A stretch of 64,000 nucleotides of DNA from Bacteroidota bacterium (lineage in GTDB: Bacteria; Bacteroidota; JABWAT01). The notes under the pieces were generated by a model that did no database searches, was not told where the DNA came from, and was given only the letters and a program-made list of their open reading frames with translations. The position numbers were made by a program, and so were the translations under genes. The stretch's first letter is position 1; the number at the start of each line of letters is the position of its first letter. The stretch is from the NCBI GenBank assembly GCA_023151185.1, contig JAKLJL010000002.1, positions 507,058 through 571,057 of the forward strand, given 5' to 3'. This document shows positions 9,078 to 18,171 of the stretch, in pieces.

Positions 9078-9540
9078 GGTGTTCCTTTTTGATTAATGCA
9101 GAAATCAGCCAGAAGCCGGTAAAAAATCCAAAAAATATCCCGGTCATCAGCCTTACAAGGTCAGAAACCGGTTTTAATCCGGTTAAATTTAATAAAAAAT
9201 CTACGATCAGGGCCACGAATGAAACTGCCACAGCAAGCCTGATTTTTGTGTGTGCCGGGAAAAAAAATCCGGCAACTGCGCCGGTAAAAAAACCGGTATA
9301 AATGCCGGTACACCGGGTACAGACCATCAGCGCAACTCCGGAGAATTGGATACTGAAAGCCGGGTCACGGTGACAAACCGGATTTAATACCAGCGTCAAA
9401 AGGGCCTTTACCGGTTCCGGGCTGACCGGAAACCAAAACGGCCAGGTCCAGATTGCCAGAACCCAAAGAGCAGATAAACCCACCAGACCAGCGGCAAGTT
9501 TTCTTGAAGGCGGAACCAGATTTGCCGGAAAGGGGTTCAT
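9061..9540 (-). CDS. DUF2085 family membrane protein
   Basis: 159 aa integral membrane protein. The segment NPVCHRDPAFS followed by MVCTRCTGIYTGFF carries the conserved Cys-His and Cys-x-x-Cys-x-Gly-x-Tyr residues typical of DUF2085, a family without established function; the Cys/His set suggests metal or redox chemistry. Four hydrophobic stretches are visible. AAAGG lies 5 nt before the ATG. The gene starts 43 bp from the divergent PorV-like gene and overlaps the next gene by 17 bp. Confidence 0.82.
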   Translation of the reverse strand: MNPFPANLVPPSRKLAAGLVGLSALWVLAIWTWPFWFPVSPEPVKALLTLVLNPVCHRDPAFSIQFSGVALMVCTRCTGIYTGFFTGAVAGFFFPAHTKIRLAVAVSFVALIVDFLLNLTGLKPVSDLVRLMTGIFFGFFTGFWLISALIKKEHHVSGY

Positions 9541-9583
9541 TTTTTACCTTTACAATTCATTTAAAAATAACGAATTTGCCGGC

Positions 9584-10603
9584 ATGAAAAAATTATCCTT
9601 CCAACTCACAACTCTGTTATGTCTGGTTTTGATTTCTGCACCCGTCAAAAGCCAGGTTTTTGATAAATATGCCGGAGAGTTTTTAGCCGGTGGTGTCGGG
9701 GCCCGGTATCTCGGGATGGGAAATTCTGCGGTTTCCTTTGTGAGTGACCCGTTTGCGGTTTACTGGAACCCAGCAGGAATTTCCGGGCGAACCCATTCAG
9801 AAATTGCCTTTATGCATCAGGAACGGTTCTCCGGTATTGTTAAAATGGATTTTTTGGCTTTTACCTATCCGGTTTCGGATCATGAAACTGCCGGTTTTGG
9901 TATCCTCAGAAATGGAGTGGATGACATTCCGGATACACGTGAAGGCTGGAAAAACTGGGATCAGGTTTATAACCGCCCTCCGGCAGGTTATGAGCCCGGA
10001 TTCTTTAATGCCGCAGAATATGCAGTCTATGCCTCTTATGCCTCTGCATCTTGGTTTTCGTTTCCTGTCGGGCTTAATGTCAAAGGAATTTACAGAAGCT
10101 ATGGATCAGTAGCTTCAGCCTGGGGAATCGGAGTTGATGCCGGAACGATTCATCAAAATCTGTTCGGAATTGACCGTCTTTCTGCCGGACTAACAGCCCA
10201 TGACCTTACCTCAACTCTGATTACCTGGGATAACGGCACTACAGAACTGATCTCACCTTCAGTTGAGTCTGGCCTCTCCTGGACCGCCGATTTTCTTTAC
10301 GGAACCTTCCTTGTAACCGGCGGCATGATTAACCGGTTCGAAGACAGGCGGGAAACCGCACGGTTTAACATCGGCCCGGTTTCCGGCGATTTTAAAGCCG
10401 GATTGGAATATGCCTATAATGGTAAAATTGCAATTCGCGGCGGATTGAATGAACTGAACCGGGTTAACTTCGGCGCTGGTTTTAAGCTGAATTCCCTCTG
10501 GATTGATTACGCCTTTGAATCTTTCAATGGCCAAAACGATCTGGGAAATTCACACCGGGTTTCAGTTTCTCTCGAACTGGATAAATTTTCAAGAACCAGA
10601 TAA
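9584..10603 (+). CDS. PorV/PorQ family outer-membrane barrel protein
   Basis: 339 aa with a signal peptide (residues 1-23, ending VKSQ) and the family N-terminal signature GGVGARYLGMGNSAVSF followed by DPFAVYWNPAGIS. The rest is alternating beta-strand sequence such as ASWFSFPVGLNVKGIYRSYG and AAIRG-like hairpins, ending SHRVSVSLEL. Members are FadL-like barrels of FCB bacteria; PorV itself is a type IX secretion shuttle, but many paralogues have no assigned role and no other type IX gene lies here. A bidirectional terminator at 10745 separates it from the convergent cyclase gene. Confidence 0.85.
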   Translation: MKKLSFQLTTLLCLVLISAPVKSQVFDKYAGEFLAGGVGARYLGMGNSAVSFVSDPFAVYWNPAGISGRTHSEIAFMHQERFSGIVKMDFLAFTYPVSDHETAGFGILRNGVDDIPDTREGWKNWDQVYNRPPAGYEPGFFNAAEYAVYASYASASWFSFPVGLNVKGIYRSYGSVASAWGIGVDAGTIHQNLFGIDRLSAGLTAHDLTSTLITWDNGTTELISPSVESGLSWTADFLYGTFLVTGGMINRFEDRRETARFNIGPVSGDFKAGLEYAYNGKIAIRGGLNELNRVNFGAGFKLNSLWIDYAFESFNGQNDLGNSHRVSVSLELDKFSRTR

Positions 10604-10742
10604 CAGCTCTTTCTATGGGTTTCTGCCGGAAATTGCACTGGTAAGGTGCCACCCGCTGCACATCAGGTTTTCCCCAGGCTCCATCCCGGGTTTCAGGTAT
10701 CCTGATCTCCGAACTGCCAGGATATCATTTTCAACCTGGATC

Positions 10743-10775
10743 AAAAAAAAGACCGCCGGAGCGGTCTTTTTTTTT
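10743..10775. terminator. Bidirectional intrinsic terminator
   Basis: A run of A, then GACCGC (10751-10756), loop CGGA, GCGGTC (10761-10766), then nine T. It serves the PorV-like gene on the plus strand and the cyclase gene on the minus strand, whose stop codon lies in the T run. Confidence 0.9.
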
Positions 10776-13356
10776 ATTTGTGTTTCATCACGTAAACACC
10801 AGTCCAATCGGCGCCAGGAGGGTTTTCCATGAAATCATGGCACCGCTTGATGTAGGTTTTGGAGGGTCCGTCGTTTGGTTCAACGGTAAGAACCTGTTCA
10901 AAAACTTTGATTGCTTCAGAGAACTGCTGGGCATAATACAGTTTCAGCCCTTCATTGTAGATATAGGCAATTTTTTCCATATGAGTCAGGTCTTCCTCAG
11001 CAAGGCGGTCGGCCATCAACTCATAAACAGTAACCGGTTTGGTTTTTCCTTTTACCTGCAGAAGGTCAAGCTGACGGCAGAGGAACTCATCCTTTACCTT
11101 TTCGTAAGTAAATTCAGAAATCATGACCAGTGTGTCAAATTCTTTATTGGCAGGCTCAAGACGTGCTGCAAGATTAACCGAATCTCCCATGACGGTGTAA
11201 TTAAACCGGCTTGAGGACCCCATATTCCCGGCAACTACCTGCCCGGTGTTTACCCCAAATCTGGCAATCAGTCTCGGAAACCCCTGATCCACCCAGCCTT
11301 GAGCCAGAACTTTCAGTTTGGCTTGCTGTTTCATCACCGCCCGGCAGGCCAGAATGGCATGTTTTTCCTGCGGAATCGGTGCACCCCAGAACGCCATAAT
11401 GGCATCCCCGATATATTTATCAAGGGTTCCGCCAGCCTGCATGATGATATCGGTCATGGATCCCAGATATTCATTCAGCAGCACAACCAGTTCTTCAGGA
11501 GTCAGCATTTCAGAAATGGTGGTGAAGCCGGACAAATCAGAAAACATAATGGTCAGCTCAACCTTTTCTCCTCCCAACCGCACCGAGTCAGGATTTTCAA
11601 GCATTTTGTCGACAACTTCCTTGTTCACATAATGGCTGAAAATTCCTTTGATCACCTTTTTCTGCTTGCTTTCGGTCAGGTACTGGTAGGCGATTGAACT
11701 GAAATACCCTAAGATCAGCGAAGACATCAGCGGGACAACTTTTACCATGATCAGGTGCTGATTGAACAGATACTGGGCAAATCCAAGAATTCCATACCCC
11801 AGAATGCCAACAAGCAGAATATTGGCAAATTCCAGCGTTGTTTCAGCTTCGAACTTACTGCGGTGAAGCAGCCAGGCAGCAACCGCAGCCAGAATTCCGG
11901 CAGTCAGAAACGGCAAACTGAAATTGATCAGCGATATGACCGTCCAGGACTCTGCAACCGGCGGAAACAGCAGCATGGCATCATATTCAAAGACAAGAAC
12001 CAAAAGAATGTAAGCCGCCAGGTAAATTGCAGCAAAGGAGAACAGAAAATTAACCAGGAACAAAAACCAGGATGGACGGCTTTTCAGATGTTTAATCGAA
12101 GAAGTGACCAGGAAAATGGCAAAAGACACAACGAACAAAACAGAAAACAGGATCCAAAGTGGCAATGATGCAATATTGTTGCCGTCGATCAGGTTCTGAA
12201 CAGCCGTGGCGTGGATCTCGACGCCGTAAGTCAGGTTGGTTTGCTTACTGTCCCCTTTTCTGAACGGAATGGCAAGCATATCCTTATCTTCCGGGTTTGC
12301 AGATCCCACAAGAACCACTTTTCCATCGAAGGTTCCGTCGTACTTCAGAGACAGAGATTTCAGATTCTCAAGTTCTTCGTCAGATGCATTTTCATAATCC
12401 CGGGCGATTCTCTGGATTTTGGCATTATCAAAAACATCTTCCGCCCATTGGGTGTACAAGGATTCATCATTCAGAACTGAATCCACCGAAATACCGAAAT
12501 CCTCAGCAATCTGGCGGATATTGGCCTGTTCGGTATTGGTCACCATGGTGCTGTCATCCAGAACCTTATCCAAACCGATGTAAGTGAACGTTTGTGCCGG
12601 TCCGTAGTAATTCAGAAGAACGGTATAACCATCCCATTCTGGTGCGGAGTAAGATCCGATTTTAATCTGATCCTCTTCTTTTTTGATTATCAGCGGATTG
12701 TCATTTCGGCCATTTGCCTTGTTGTCCAGAAACTGAACAATTTCGAAGGCAAATGTCGGGAAGACCTGGCCATTTGAGGCAGTGTGGGTAATCGCATACC
12801 GCCGGATGTTCTCATCGCGGTCAGAAGGGACATAAATCAGGCCGAGTTTAACCCCAACCTTAATGTCATAAAAAATATTTCTCAGGTTCAGGGAGTCAGT
12901 GGTTTTTACTTCATACCGGTCTCCTGAAACACTCTCGGTTTCTGTTCGGCCGGCCAGTATGACATTGTCATAGGTAGAAAGGACTTCTTTCAGCAGCGAG
13001 TCAGATTCTTTATTTTTATAGTCTACACCATCAAATAAAATATCTATCCCGACGGCAGAAGCCCCGGCCTTGTTCATGTTCTCAATAAATTTGGCGTAAT
13101 AACTTCTTGGGAATGGATAGCTTGCCGGCAGATTATCGATGGCCCCATCATCAATCCCGATAATCACGACCTTTGATTTTTCAGCAAACCCATTAACCGG
13201 TCCTCTTTTCTCGAAGCGGTTGTCGATTGATTTCAGCTCAATATTTTCGAAAAGAGTTGTAAAGGTAAAAAGGTATGAGATCAGGACCACACCAATACTG
13301 ATCAGGAGGGCGGTGAAATAGGTGTTTTTAAAAAGATCAAACTTTGAATTTGCCAT
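10774..13356 (-). CDS. CHASE2-domain adenylate cyclase with C-terminal TPR-like tail
   Basis: 860 aa membrane class III nucleotide cyclase. Layout: a transmembrane helix at about 12-33; an extracytoplasmic CHASE2 sensor at about 40-390 (VVIIGIDD, GIDILFDG and GKVVLVGS are typical); about five further membrane helices at 400-570; a catalytic domain at about 590-790. The catalytic part has the metal Asp in FSDLSGFT and in GDAIMAFWG, the purine-reading Lys in TLDKYIGD, and YTVMGDSVNLAARLE with the transition-state Arg; Lys plus Thr indicate ATP as substrate. The tail (YYAQQFSEAIKVFEQVL) resembles one TPR. ATG 13356 (MANSKF) follows GGAG by 8 nt and is preferred to the start at 13383. Last gene of the FecR cluster. 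Confidence 0.92.
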   Translation of the reverse strand: MANSKFDLFKNTYFTALLISIGVVLISYLFTFTTLFENIELKSIDNRFEKRGPVNGFAEKSKVVIIGIDDGAIDNLPASYPFPRSYYAKFIENMNKAGASAVGIDILFDGVDYKNKESDSLLKEVLSTYDNVILAGRTETESVSGDRYEVKTTDSLNLRNIFYDIKVGVKLGLIYVPSDRDENIRRYAITHTASNGQVFPTFAFEIVQFLDNKANGRNDNPLIIKKEEDQIKIGSYSAPEWDGYTVLLNYYGPAQTFTYIGLDKVLDDSTMVTNTEQANIRQIAEDFGISVDSVLNDESLYTQWAEDVFDNAKIQRIARDYENASDEELENLKSLSLKYDGTFDGKVVLVGSANPEDKDMLAIPFRKGDSKQTNLTYGVEIHATAVQNLIDGNNIASLPLWILFSVLFVVSFAIFLVTSSIKHLKSRPSWFLFLVNFLFSFAAIYLAAYILLVLVFEYDAMLLFPPVAESWTVISLINFSLPFLTAGILAAVAAWLLHRSKFEAETTLEFANILLVGILGYGILGFAQYLFNQHLIMVKVVPLMSSLILGYFSSIAYQYLTESKQKKVIKGIFSHYVNKEVVDKMLENPDSVRLGGEKVELTIMFSDLSGFTTISEMLTPEELVVLLNEYLGSMTDIIMQAGGTLDKYIGDAIMAFWGAPIPQEKHAILACRAVMKQQAKLKVLAQGWVDQGFPRLIARFGVNTGQVVAGNMGSSSRFNYTVMGDSVNLAARLEPANKEFDTLVMISEFTYEKVKDEFLCRQLDLLQVKGKTKPVTVYELMADRLAEEDLTHMEKIAYIYNEGLKLYYAQQFSEAIKVFEQVLTVEPNDGPSKTYIKRCHDFMENPPGADWTGVYVMKHK

Positions 13357-13390
13357 CGGTTTCTCCGGTTTTCGAATCCACAATCATAGA

Positions 13391-13424
13391 AAAAAAAACG
13401 GACTCATGAAAGAGTCCGTTTTTA
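13391..13424 (-). terminator. Intrinsic terminator between the barrel gene and the cyclase gene
   Basis: ACGGACTC (13398-13405), loop ATGAAA, GAGTCCGT (13412-13419), flanked by A8 on the left and T5 on the right. On the minus strand the T run follows the stem, between the stop of the barrel gene (13445) and the cyclase start (13356). Confidence 0.85.
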
Positions 13425-13444
13425 ATGTCACGTAACAGGTTCCC

Positions 13445-15973
13445 TTAAAAAATATACTGAACCCTGAAGGTGAACAGCAGATCTGCATCTGATCCTTCAT
13501 TCAGGATAAAGTTTGCATCTGAGGTTGCAAATAGATTTTTCAGGAAGTAATACTGTGCATTGGCTCCAAAAATGTATTGGTTCACATCACTCAATGTCAT
13601 GTTGGCCCGTACATTTGCCTGAAGTTTATTATCCAGAAAACTTTTTCCTAAACTGCCTTCAAGAATATTGTAGCTTTGCTCCTTGGTGGTAAAGTACCCA
13701 TAACCGGTTATCCCTTTGGTTCCGGTGCTGTCGTTGGTAAGGACTTCCCTATATTCCGAACTGGAATTGTTGTAGGAAAGATTAAAGCTCAAATCCTGCC
13801 CGATGGTTGTACCATAGGCCAGAACGACAGACTGTACCTTTTGCTGGGCACTTGCATACCCATTCTGGAACAGGTACACTTTTTCATCTCTCAGATCCTT
13901 TTTATCTGTCAATGAGTAGGAAAGACTGGTAGTATGATACCCGTTCATCCAGCTAAAACCGTAATTGGTACTGATCTGGAAGGTGTTCGAGGCATTGTTT
14001 TGTGAGGCAACCTGGTTTTCAGGGATTTCATTCACACTCGCAAGCCGGATGTAATCGAAAGAAAGACTGGGCAGGCCGCCACCCGGGAAGAAGGAAATTC
14101 CGGTTCTGATATTGTTTCTGGCGGTGGTTCCGTCAAACTTTTTCAGCCCAATCGAATCCTGGCTAACCGGATCATACTGAACTTCAGAGAAATCTTTTGT
14201 ACCGTCGGTATTATCGTAAAGTAGATCATACCCGAATGTCAGGAACAACTTATTCTGGAATAATCTGAGGCGGTCATTAAGTTTTACTCCCTGAATATCC
14301 TTTTGGAAAAACGGAAGTCCTTCAGAGTGGTAAGAAGTTCCGTTTCTCAGATATTCAACCTTAAAGTAATTGTTCCAGTAGTTGAGTTTCATTCCGGCTA
14401 AAAAGGCAGAATAGTTCAAAATCTGACTGGTACCGGTCGGTGCGGAAATACCTGCACTTAACGGGAAGATTTGGTTTATTGTTTTGTAAGCAGAACCCAA
14501 CTGGTCCCTCATTACAGAATCAAATTGCTGGCTGGTATACTTGATATCGTTATTTTCAAGGGACAAAGCAGCATCACCGTACAATTCAAACCGGCCGTTG
14601 TCATACCTGAGCTGAGCATCTGTAGATACCACAAGATTCGCAATTGCTTCCCCGCCATATTTATTGGATGTGGTATCGTCGAGAGATCTCAGGAAACCAA
14701 GACCCCAGTTAAACCCTTGTTTTTTCGAGCCGAAACTGGTTTTAACTGCAAGCAGTTTTCTGTCATAAGCACCGCTGGAGGTCTTTTTCCGGAGAGTTGT
14801 ATTCACTGCATTTTTGGACAATACCTGGTATAGCTCTCCTTTTAGGGTTTCAATCGAGTCCTTATCGGCAATGGTACGGAGGGTAATTGTCTCGCCCTCG
14901 AATTCGGCATCAATTGCCCGCTGCTGAAACCCGTAGCCCACATCTAAATTGATGTAATCAGATTTCAGGTTAGCTTCAAAACCTCTAACCCGGGTACCAT
15001 TCATCATTAACCGGCTGAAGGAGGGGTAAGCATCTCCGAATGTCAGGTCCAGGTATTCGGTTCCAAGTTTTAAAGTGTAACGGTCAATCGCCTGTTTCTT
15101 TTTGCTTTCTTCGGAGCTTTTAAACAGGTTGATGTTGTAGGTCAGCCAATGAATATTTCCTGAAGCACTTGCATTTGCACGGTCAGTCCCTTTGGTTCTG
15201 GCTGAGGTTTTTTCATACCGGTATTCATTCCAGACGTTACCGGCGAGGGAATAATTTTGCTCGGCTTCTTCTTCCTCTTTTGCTTCCTCCTTAGAAACCA
15301 CACTGACCGACCAGGTTAAGGGGCCTACCAGGGTTCCATCTTTTAATTTGGCTTCAAAGCTGACTGATTGTTTTCCTTTTGGCGGTGTTGCAGGAAAATA
15401 ATTCAAGGCATCTGCTGTGACCGATGCATCTTTAGTTACATCAGCGCCGTTAATCGTTAACCTGACAGAAGTCAAATCAATCTGGTCGGACAGAGAATAG
15501 TAGGACAGCATGATCATAAAATCTTCAGGTGCGGATTTGGAGCCGTTTTCCCCCATCATAACCACAATGGCATCGGTAAGCCCCTTGGGAGAAATAGTCA
15601 GGTAAGCCGGATTCTGGCGGTAATTACTAACCGGGTAAGTGGCTTCACTCCCGTCATCCAGACTGGCAACAAGGTAATATTCAAGCCGTGGCGGAACGGC
15701 AAATTCCCCCGAAATAAGGTACTTCCAGGCACCTTTTTCGAACCGCATTTCAGTTTCGGTAAACTCATCATTCGGAAGCCGGTACCCGATCACCACTTTG
15801 CTGAAAGTCTGTGCCGGATTGGATGGAGTCACCAGAATGGAGAAATTCTTCCCTTCAACCGGCTGAATATCGGTCGAAACTGTAACCAGTCCGGTATTTT
15901 GAGCAAGCAGGGGGGAGGTAGTGAGGAAGAATAACATAAAAAGGCAGGATGGAATCAATTTAACGAATTTCAT
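13445..15973 (-). CDS. Outer-membrane beta-barrel protein of unknown function
   Basis: 842 aa. Signal peptide 1-24 ending LLAQ. Residues 25-230 look like beta-sandwich extracellular or periplasmic domains, followed by a charged linker (KEEAKEEEEAEQ). From about 245 on, the alternating aromatic/polar strands are those of a large barrel, with GDAYPSFSRLMMNGTRVRGFE near 315 and a C-terminal strand LFTFRVQYIF ending in Phe, as barrel substrates of BamA do. No family recognised. It lies between a FecR protein and a CHASE2 cyclase on the same strand, each junction having an intrinsic terminator, so a role in envelope sensing is a contextual guess. Confidence 0.75.
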   Translation of the reverse strand: MKFVKLIPSCLFMLFFLTTSPLLAQNTGLVTVSTDIQPVEGKNFSILVTPSNPAQTFSKVVIGYRLPNDEFTETEMRFEKGAWKYLISGEFAVPPRLEYYLVASLDDGSEATYPVSNYRQNPAYLTISPKGLTDAIVVMMGENGSKSAPEDFMIMLSYYSLSDQIDLTSVRLTINGADVTKDASVTADALNYFPATPPKGKQSVSFEAKLKDGTLVGPLTWSVSVVSKEEAKEEEEAEQNYSLAGNVWNEYRYEKTSARTKGTDRANASASGNIHWLTYNINLFKSSEESKKKQAIDRYTLKLGTEYLDLTFGDAYPSFSRLMMNGTRVRGFEANLKSDYINLDVGYGFQQRAIDAEFEGETITLRTIADKDSIETLKGELYQVLSKNAVNTTLRKKTSSGAYDRKLLAVKTSFGSKKQGFNWGLGFLRSLDDTTSNKYGGEAIANLVVSTDAQLRYDNGRFELYGDAALSLENNDIKYTSQQFDSVMRDQLGSAYKTINQIFPLSAGISAPTGTSQILNYSAFLAGMKLNYWNNYFKVEYLRNGTSYHSEGLPFFQKDIQGVKLNDRLRLFQNKLFLTFGYDLLYDNTDGTKDFSEVQYDPVSQDSIGLKKFDGTTARNNIRTGISFFPGGGLPSLSFDYIRLASVNEIPENQVASQNNASNTFQISTNYGFSWMNGYHTTSLSYSLTDKKDLRDEKVYLFQNGYASAQQKVQSVVLAYGTTIGQDLSFNLSYNNSSSEYREVLTNDSTGTKGITGYGYFTTKEQSYNILEGSLGKSFLDNKLQANVRANMTLSDVNQYIFGANAQYYFLKNLFATSDANFILNEGSDADLLFTFRVQYIF

Positions 15974-15994
15974 GTAAACAACCCTCGTCTTTAT

Positions 15995-16035
15995 AAAAAA
16001 AAAGTAACCAGAACAGCTATCTCTGTTCTGGTTAC
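15995..16035 (-). terminator. Strong intrinsic terminator after the FecR gene
   Basis: Perfect 13-bp stem: GTAACCAGAACAG (16004-16016) with CTGTTCTGGTTAC (16023-16035), loop CTATCT, followed on the minus strand by nine T. It lies between the FecR stop (16073) and the barrel gene start (15973). Confidence 0.92.
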
Positions 16036-16072
16036 GTGATTCAACACAGTTCAGCTCTGAATCAGAATTTCC

Positions 16073-16771
16073 TTATTCGGAATACTCGATTTCAAGAGTT
16101 TTAGTGGTTCCGTCGGGCATTTGAACCTCGATGGTCATTTTCTTTTTCTGGCCAGGACCATCAGTGTTCATGTTATTAAGCTGATTCTGGTCATCAGAAG
16201 ACTGGTTCCGTTTTTGGAGGGAACCGGTTTTCTTATCCAGCTCAGCAGTCTGACCGGATCCGACCTGAACTTTTTCTCCGGTAGATTTATTTTCCAGTTC
16301 AGCTTCACCGTCATTGATCAGGAGTTTATCCTTTTCATCATCAGTTGCATAACCGCCATCTGTCCCGCGGATCGAAGCCACTGAGGTTGGAGAACTGAAA
16401 CTGAAATTTTCTTCTTTCCGTTTTCTGACATCGAATCCGATCTGACCCACATCAATCTGAACGTTCTTATTGATTTTGGTACCCGACCGGTCACTGTAAA
16501 CAACCAGTTCGCTGTTTGGCCGGATTCTGAGAATGGATCCATCAAGGAACTTAACTACCGCAGAGGCTTTCTCACCGGTTTTGATGTTATCCCCGTTGGT
16601 TAGTTTATCTGCCCGTTTGGCTTCCTTCCAGGCCCCTTTTTCCGGTTTGACTTTGACTTCATTATAAACACGGGTAATCACAGCAACGTCGTCGGCAGCA
16701 AGCATGTAGAAACCGCTTGTTGCCAGTATTGCAGCGAGTCCGCCGATGAGAATGATTCCTGTTTTTTTCAT
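16073..16771 (-). CDS. Secreted FecR-domain protein
   Basis: 232 aa. N-terminal membrane anchor or signal peptide (KTGIILIGGLAAILATSGFYML), then a FecR domain at about 30-175 with its usual pattern: GDNIKTGEKASAVVKFLDGSILRIRPNSEL, VGQIGFDVRK, and FSFSSPTSVASIRGTDGGY. The C-terminal part is rich in Gln, Asn, Lys and Asp. Classical FecR regulators carry a cytoplasmic anti-sigma segment; this one has none, so it is probably a ligand- or cell-wall-binding periplasmic module. The ribosome site is GGAG 9 nt before the ATG. It follows the 368-aa secreted protein gene by 16 bp and shares its transcript. Confidence 0.88.
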   Translation of the reverse strand: MKKTGIILIGGLAAILATSGFYMLAADDVAVITRVYNEVKVKPEKGAWKEAKRADKLTNGDNIKTGEKASAVVKFLDGSILRIRPNSELVVYSDRSGTKINKNVQIDVGQIGFDVRKRKEENFSFSSPTSVASIRGTDGGYATDDEKDKLLINDGEAELENKSTGEKVQVGSGQTAELDKKTGSLQKRNQSSDDQNQLNNMNTDGPGQKKKMTIEVQMPDGTTKTLEIEYSE

Positions 16772-16787
16772 TATGCTGACTCCGTAA

Positions 16788-17894
16788 TTATTTTATACCC
16801 ATTGATTCAAGATTTGCCTGTCCGGACTGCAGTTTTTCAAGAATTGCAACCAGTTCCTGAAAGGTTACTGATTTGCCGTCAATCATAACTGTTCCTTTAA
16901 CTTTGCCTGATTTGATCTGTTCAAATAAAGAGGCATAATCATCGCCAAAAATTGCTTTCAGCTTTTCGATAATCTGATTGGCGGCCATTTCTGAGGATGT
17001 TTTTGCAACCGGGATTGTAAACCAGGTCGGACTTGCCCACACCTCTTCTGCATTCGAGGAACCCATAGTATTTACCCTTGAAGCCAGAAGAACAGCATAA
17101 ATTTTCCCTGCCTGCAGATCTGAATTCGGATAACGTCTTACTTTATCCCGGGTGATGTCTTTGTATTGAGGTGTTTTATTTTTTAAATCCTCAACCGTTT
17201 TGTCAACGGTTGGGTCAACAACAACCACCCTGACTTCAAATTCCGGGGCGTCTCCGCTCCAGGAAATAACCGGATTTCTTTCATAGATTTCAAGCGGGTC
17301 CTCCTCAAGGAAGGTGGAACCGGGACTATTGATGGCGACGAATCCAGAGGGATTGCTGAGAGATAACGTCGCGGTTGCATCCACATCATTTATTTTTAAG
17401 TGGAATGTATAGGCCCCGGCAGGAAGCGGTGCCCCAACATTGATACTGGCAACATCTGTTTTATTGAAAAGAACTTTTGCAATGTCTTCCACCTGAGGAT
17501 CACCCGACACAGTAAAGGAAAACCGGCCGTCCTCCTTCAGTGCATTCACATTGGTCATAGTAATTTTTTCACCCGGTTTCAATACAACAGGCAGTTTGTT
17601 GTACATTTTCAGCGGAAGATCGGTGCCGTTATAATCCACCCAGAACCAGGCACTTTTTGCCGGAATCAAAGCCTCTTCAGACCCTGTGTTATGAACAGTA
17701 GCTCTGAACATAACCCGGCTGGTTCCGCCTGAGGACCTTGGGTCAAATTTCATCATGTCCCCAAACCGGATTTTATCCATTGCAGGAGAGGTTATTTCGA
17801 CAGAATGGTTGATGGTCTGCGCCCATGCCATTCCGGCGATCATCAGAACCGGGAGTGTGAGACCCCATTTTCTGACACTTGTTTTAGAACTCAT
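16788..17894 (-). CDS. Secreted protein of unknown function
   Basis: 368 aa with a signal peptide (cleavage likely after GMAWA, about residue 25). The body looks like beta-sandwich domains: about 27-190 including FRATVHNTGSEEALIPAKSAWFWVDY, which reads like an Ig-like domain, and about 190-300 with ISWSGDAPEFEVRVVVVD. The C-terminus (about 305-368) is helical, with a small 'KVKGTVMIDGKSVTFQELVAIL' hairpin. AAGGAG lies 6 nt before the ATG. First gene of the FecR-barrel-cyclase cluster. I do not recognise a family. Confidence 0.75.
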   Translation of the reverse strand: MSSKTSVRKWGLTLPVLMIAGMAWAQTINHSVEITSPAMDKIRFGDMMKFDPRSSGGTSRVMFRATVHNTGSEEALIPAKSAWFWVDYNGTDLPLKMYNKLPVVLKPGEKITMTNVNALKEDGRFSFTVSGDPQVEDIAKVLFNKTDVASINVGAPLPAGAYTFHLKINDVDATATLSLSNPSGFVAINSPGSTFLEEDPLEIYERNPVISWSGDAPEFEVRVVVVDPTVDKTVEDLKNKTPQYKDITRDKVRRYPNSDLQAGKIYAVLLASRVNTMGSSNAEEVWASPTWFTIPVAKTSSEMAANQIIEKLKAIFGDDYASLFEQIKSGKVKGTVMIDGKSVTFQELVAILEKLQSGQANLESMGIK

Positions 17895-18130
17895 AAGTTA
17901 CTCCTTCGTTAAATTGATCTGATGCAAACTTACCGATAACCATTTTCTGCCATCATGATGACTGTCACAAACCCTTTAAAAACAACTGATTTTTGTGATT
18001 CGCATCATTCTGATACTAAAACTGAATTTCTAAGTCTATACAGACTGAAATATCTAATGTAAAATTAAGATTAGCAACCCCTGACGGTCATTTTTGGCAA
18101 GATTTTTCTTTTTTAAGCAGGAAACGGGGG

Positions 18131-18164
18131 AAAAAAGAGCCGCCCGGCTGATAAACCAGGCGGC
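18131..18164 (-). terminator. Intrinsic terminator of the first sodium-pump operon
   Basis: On the minus strand, GCCGCCTGG (18164-18156) pairs with CCGGGCGGC (18147-18139) with one G-T wobble, followed by TCTTTTTT. It lies 8 bp after the OadB stop at 18172. Confidence 0.88.
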
Positions 18165-18171
18165 AGAAAGG

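Noticed and set aside
18032-18046. AGTCTATACAGACT palindrome upstream of the secreted-protein gene at 17894
   Set aside because: Five-bp arms only, single copy, and about 140 bp from the start codon; cannot be told from chance.
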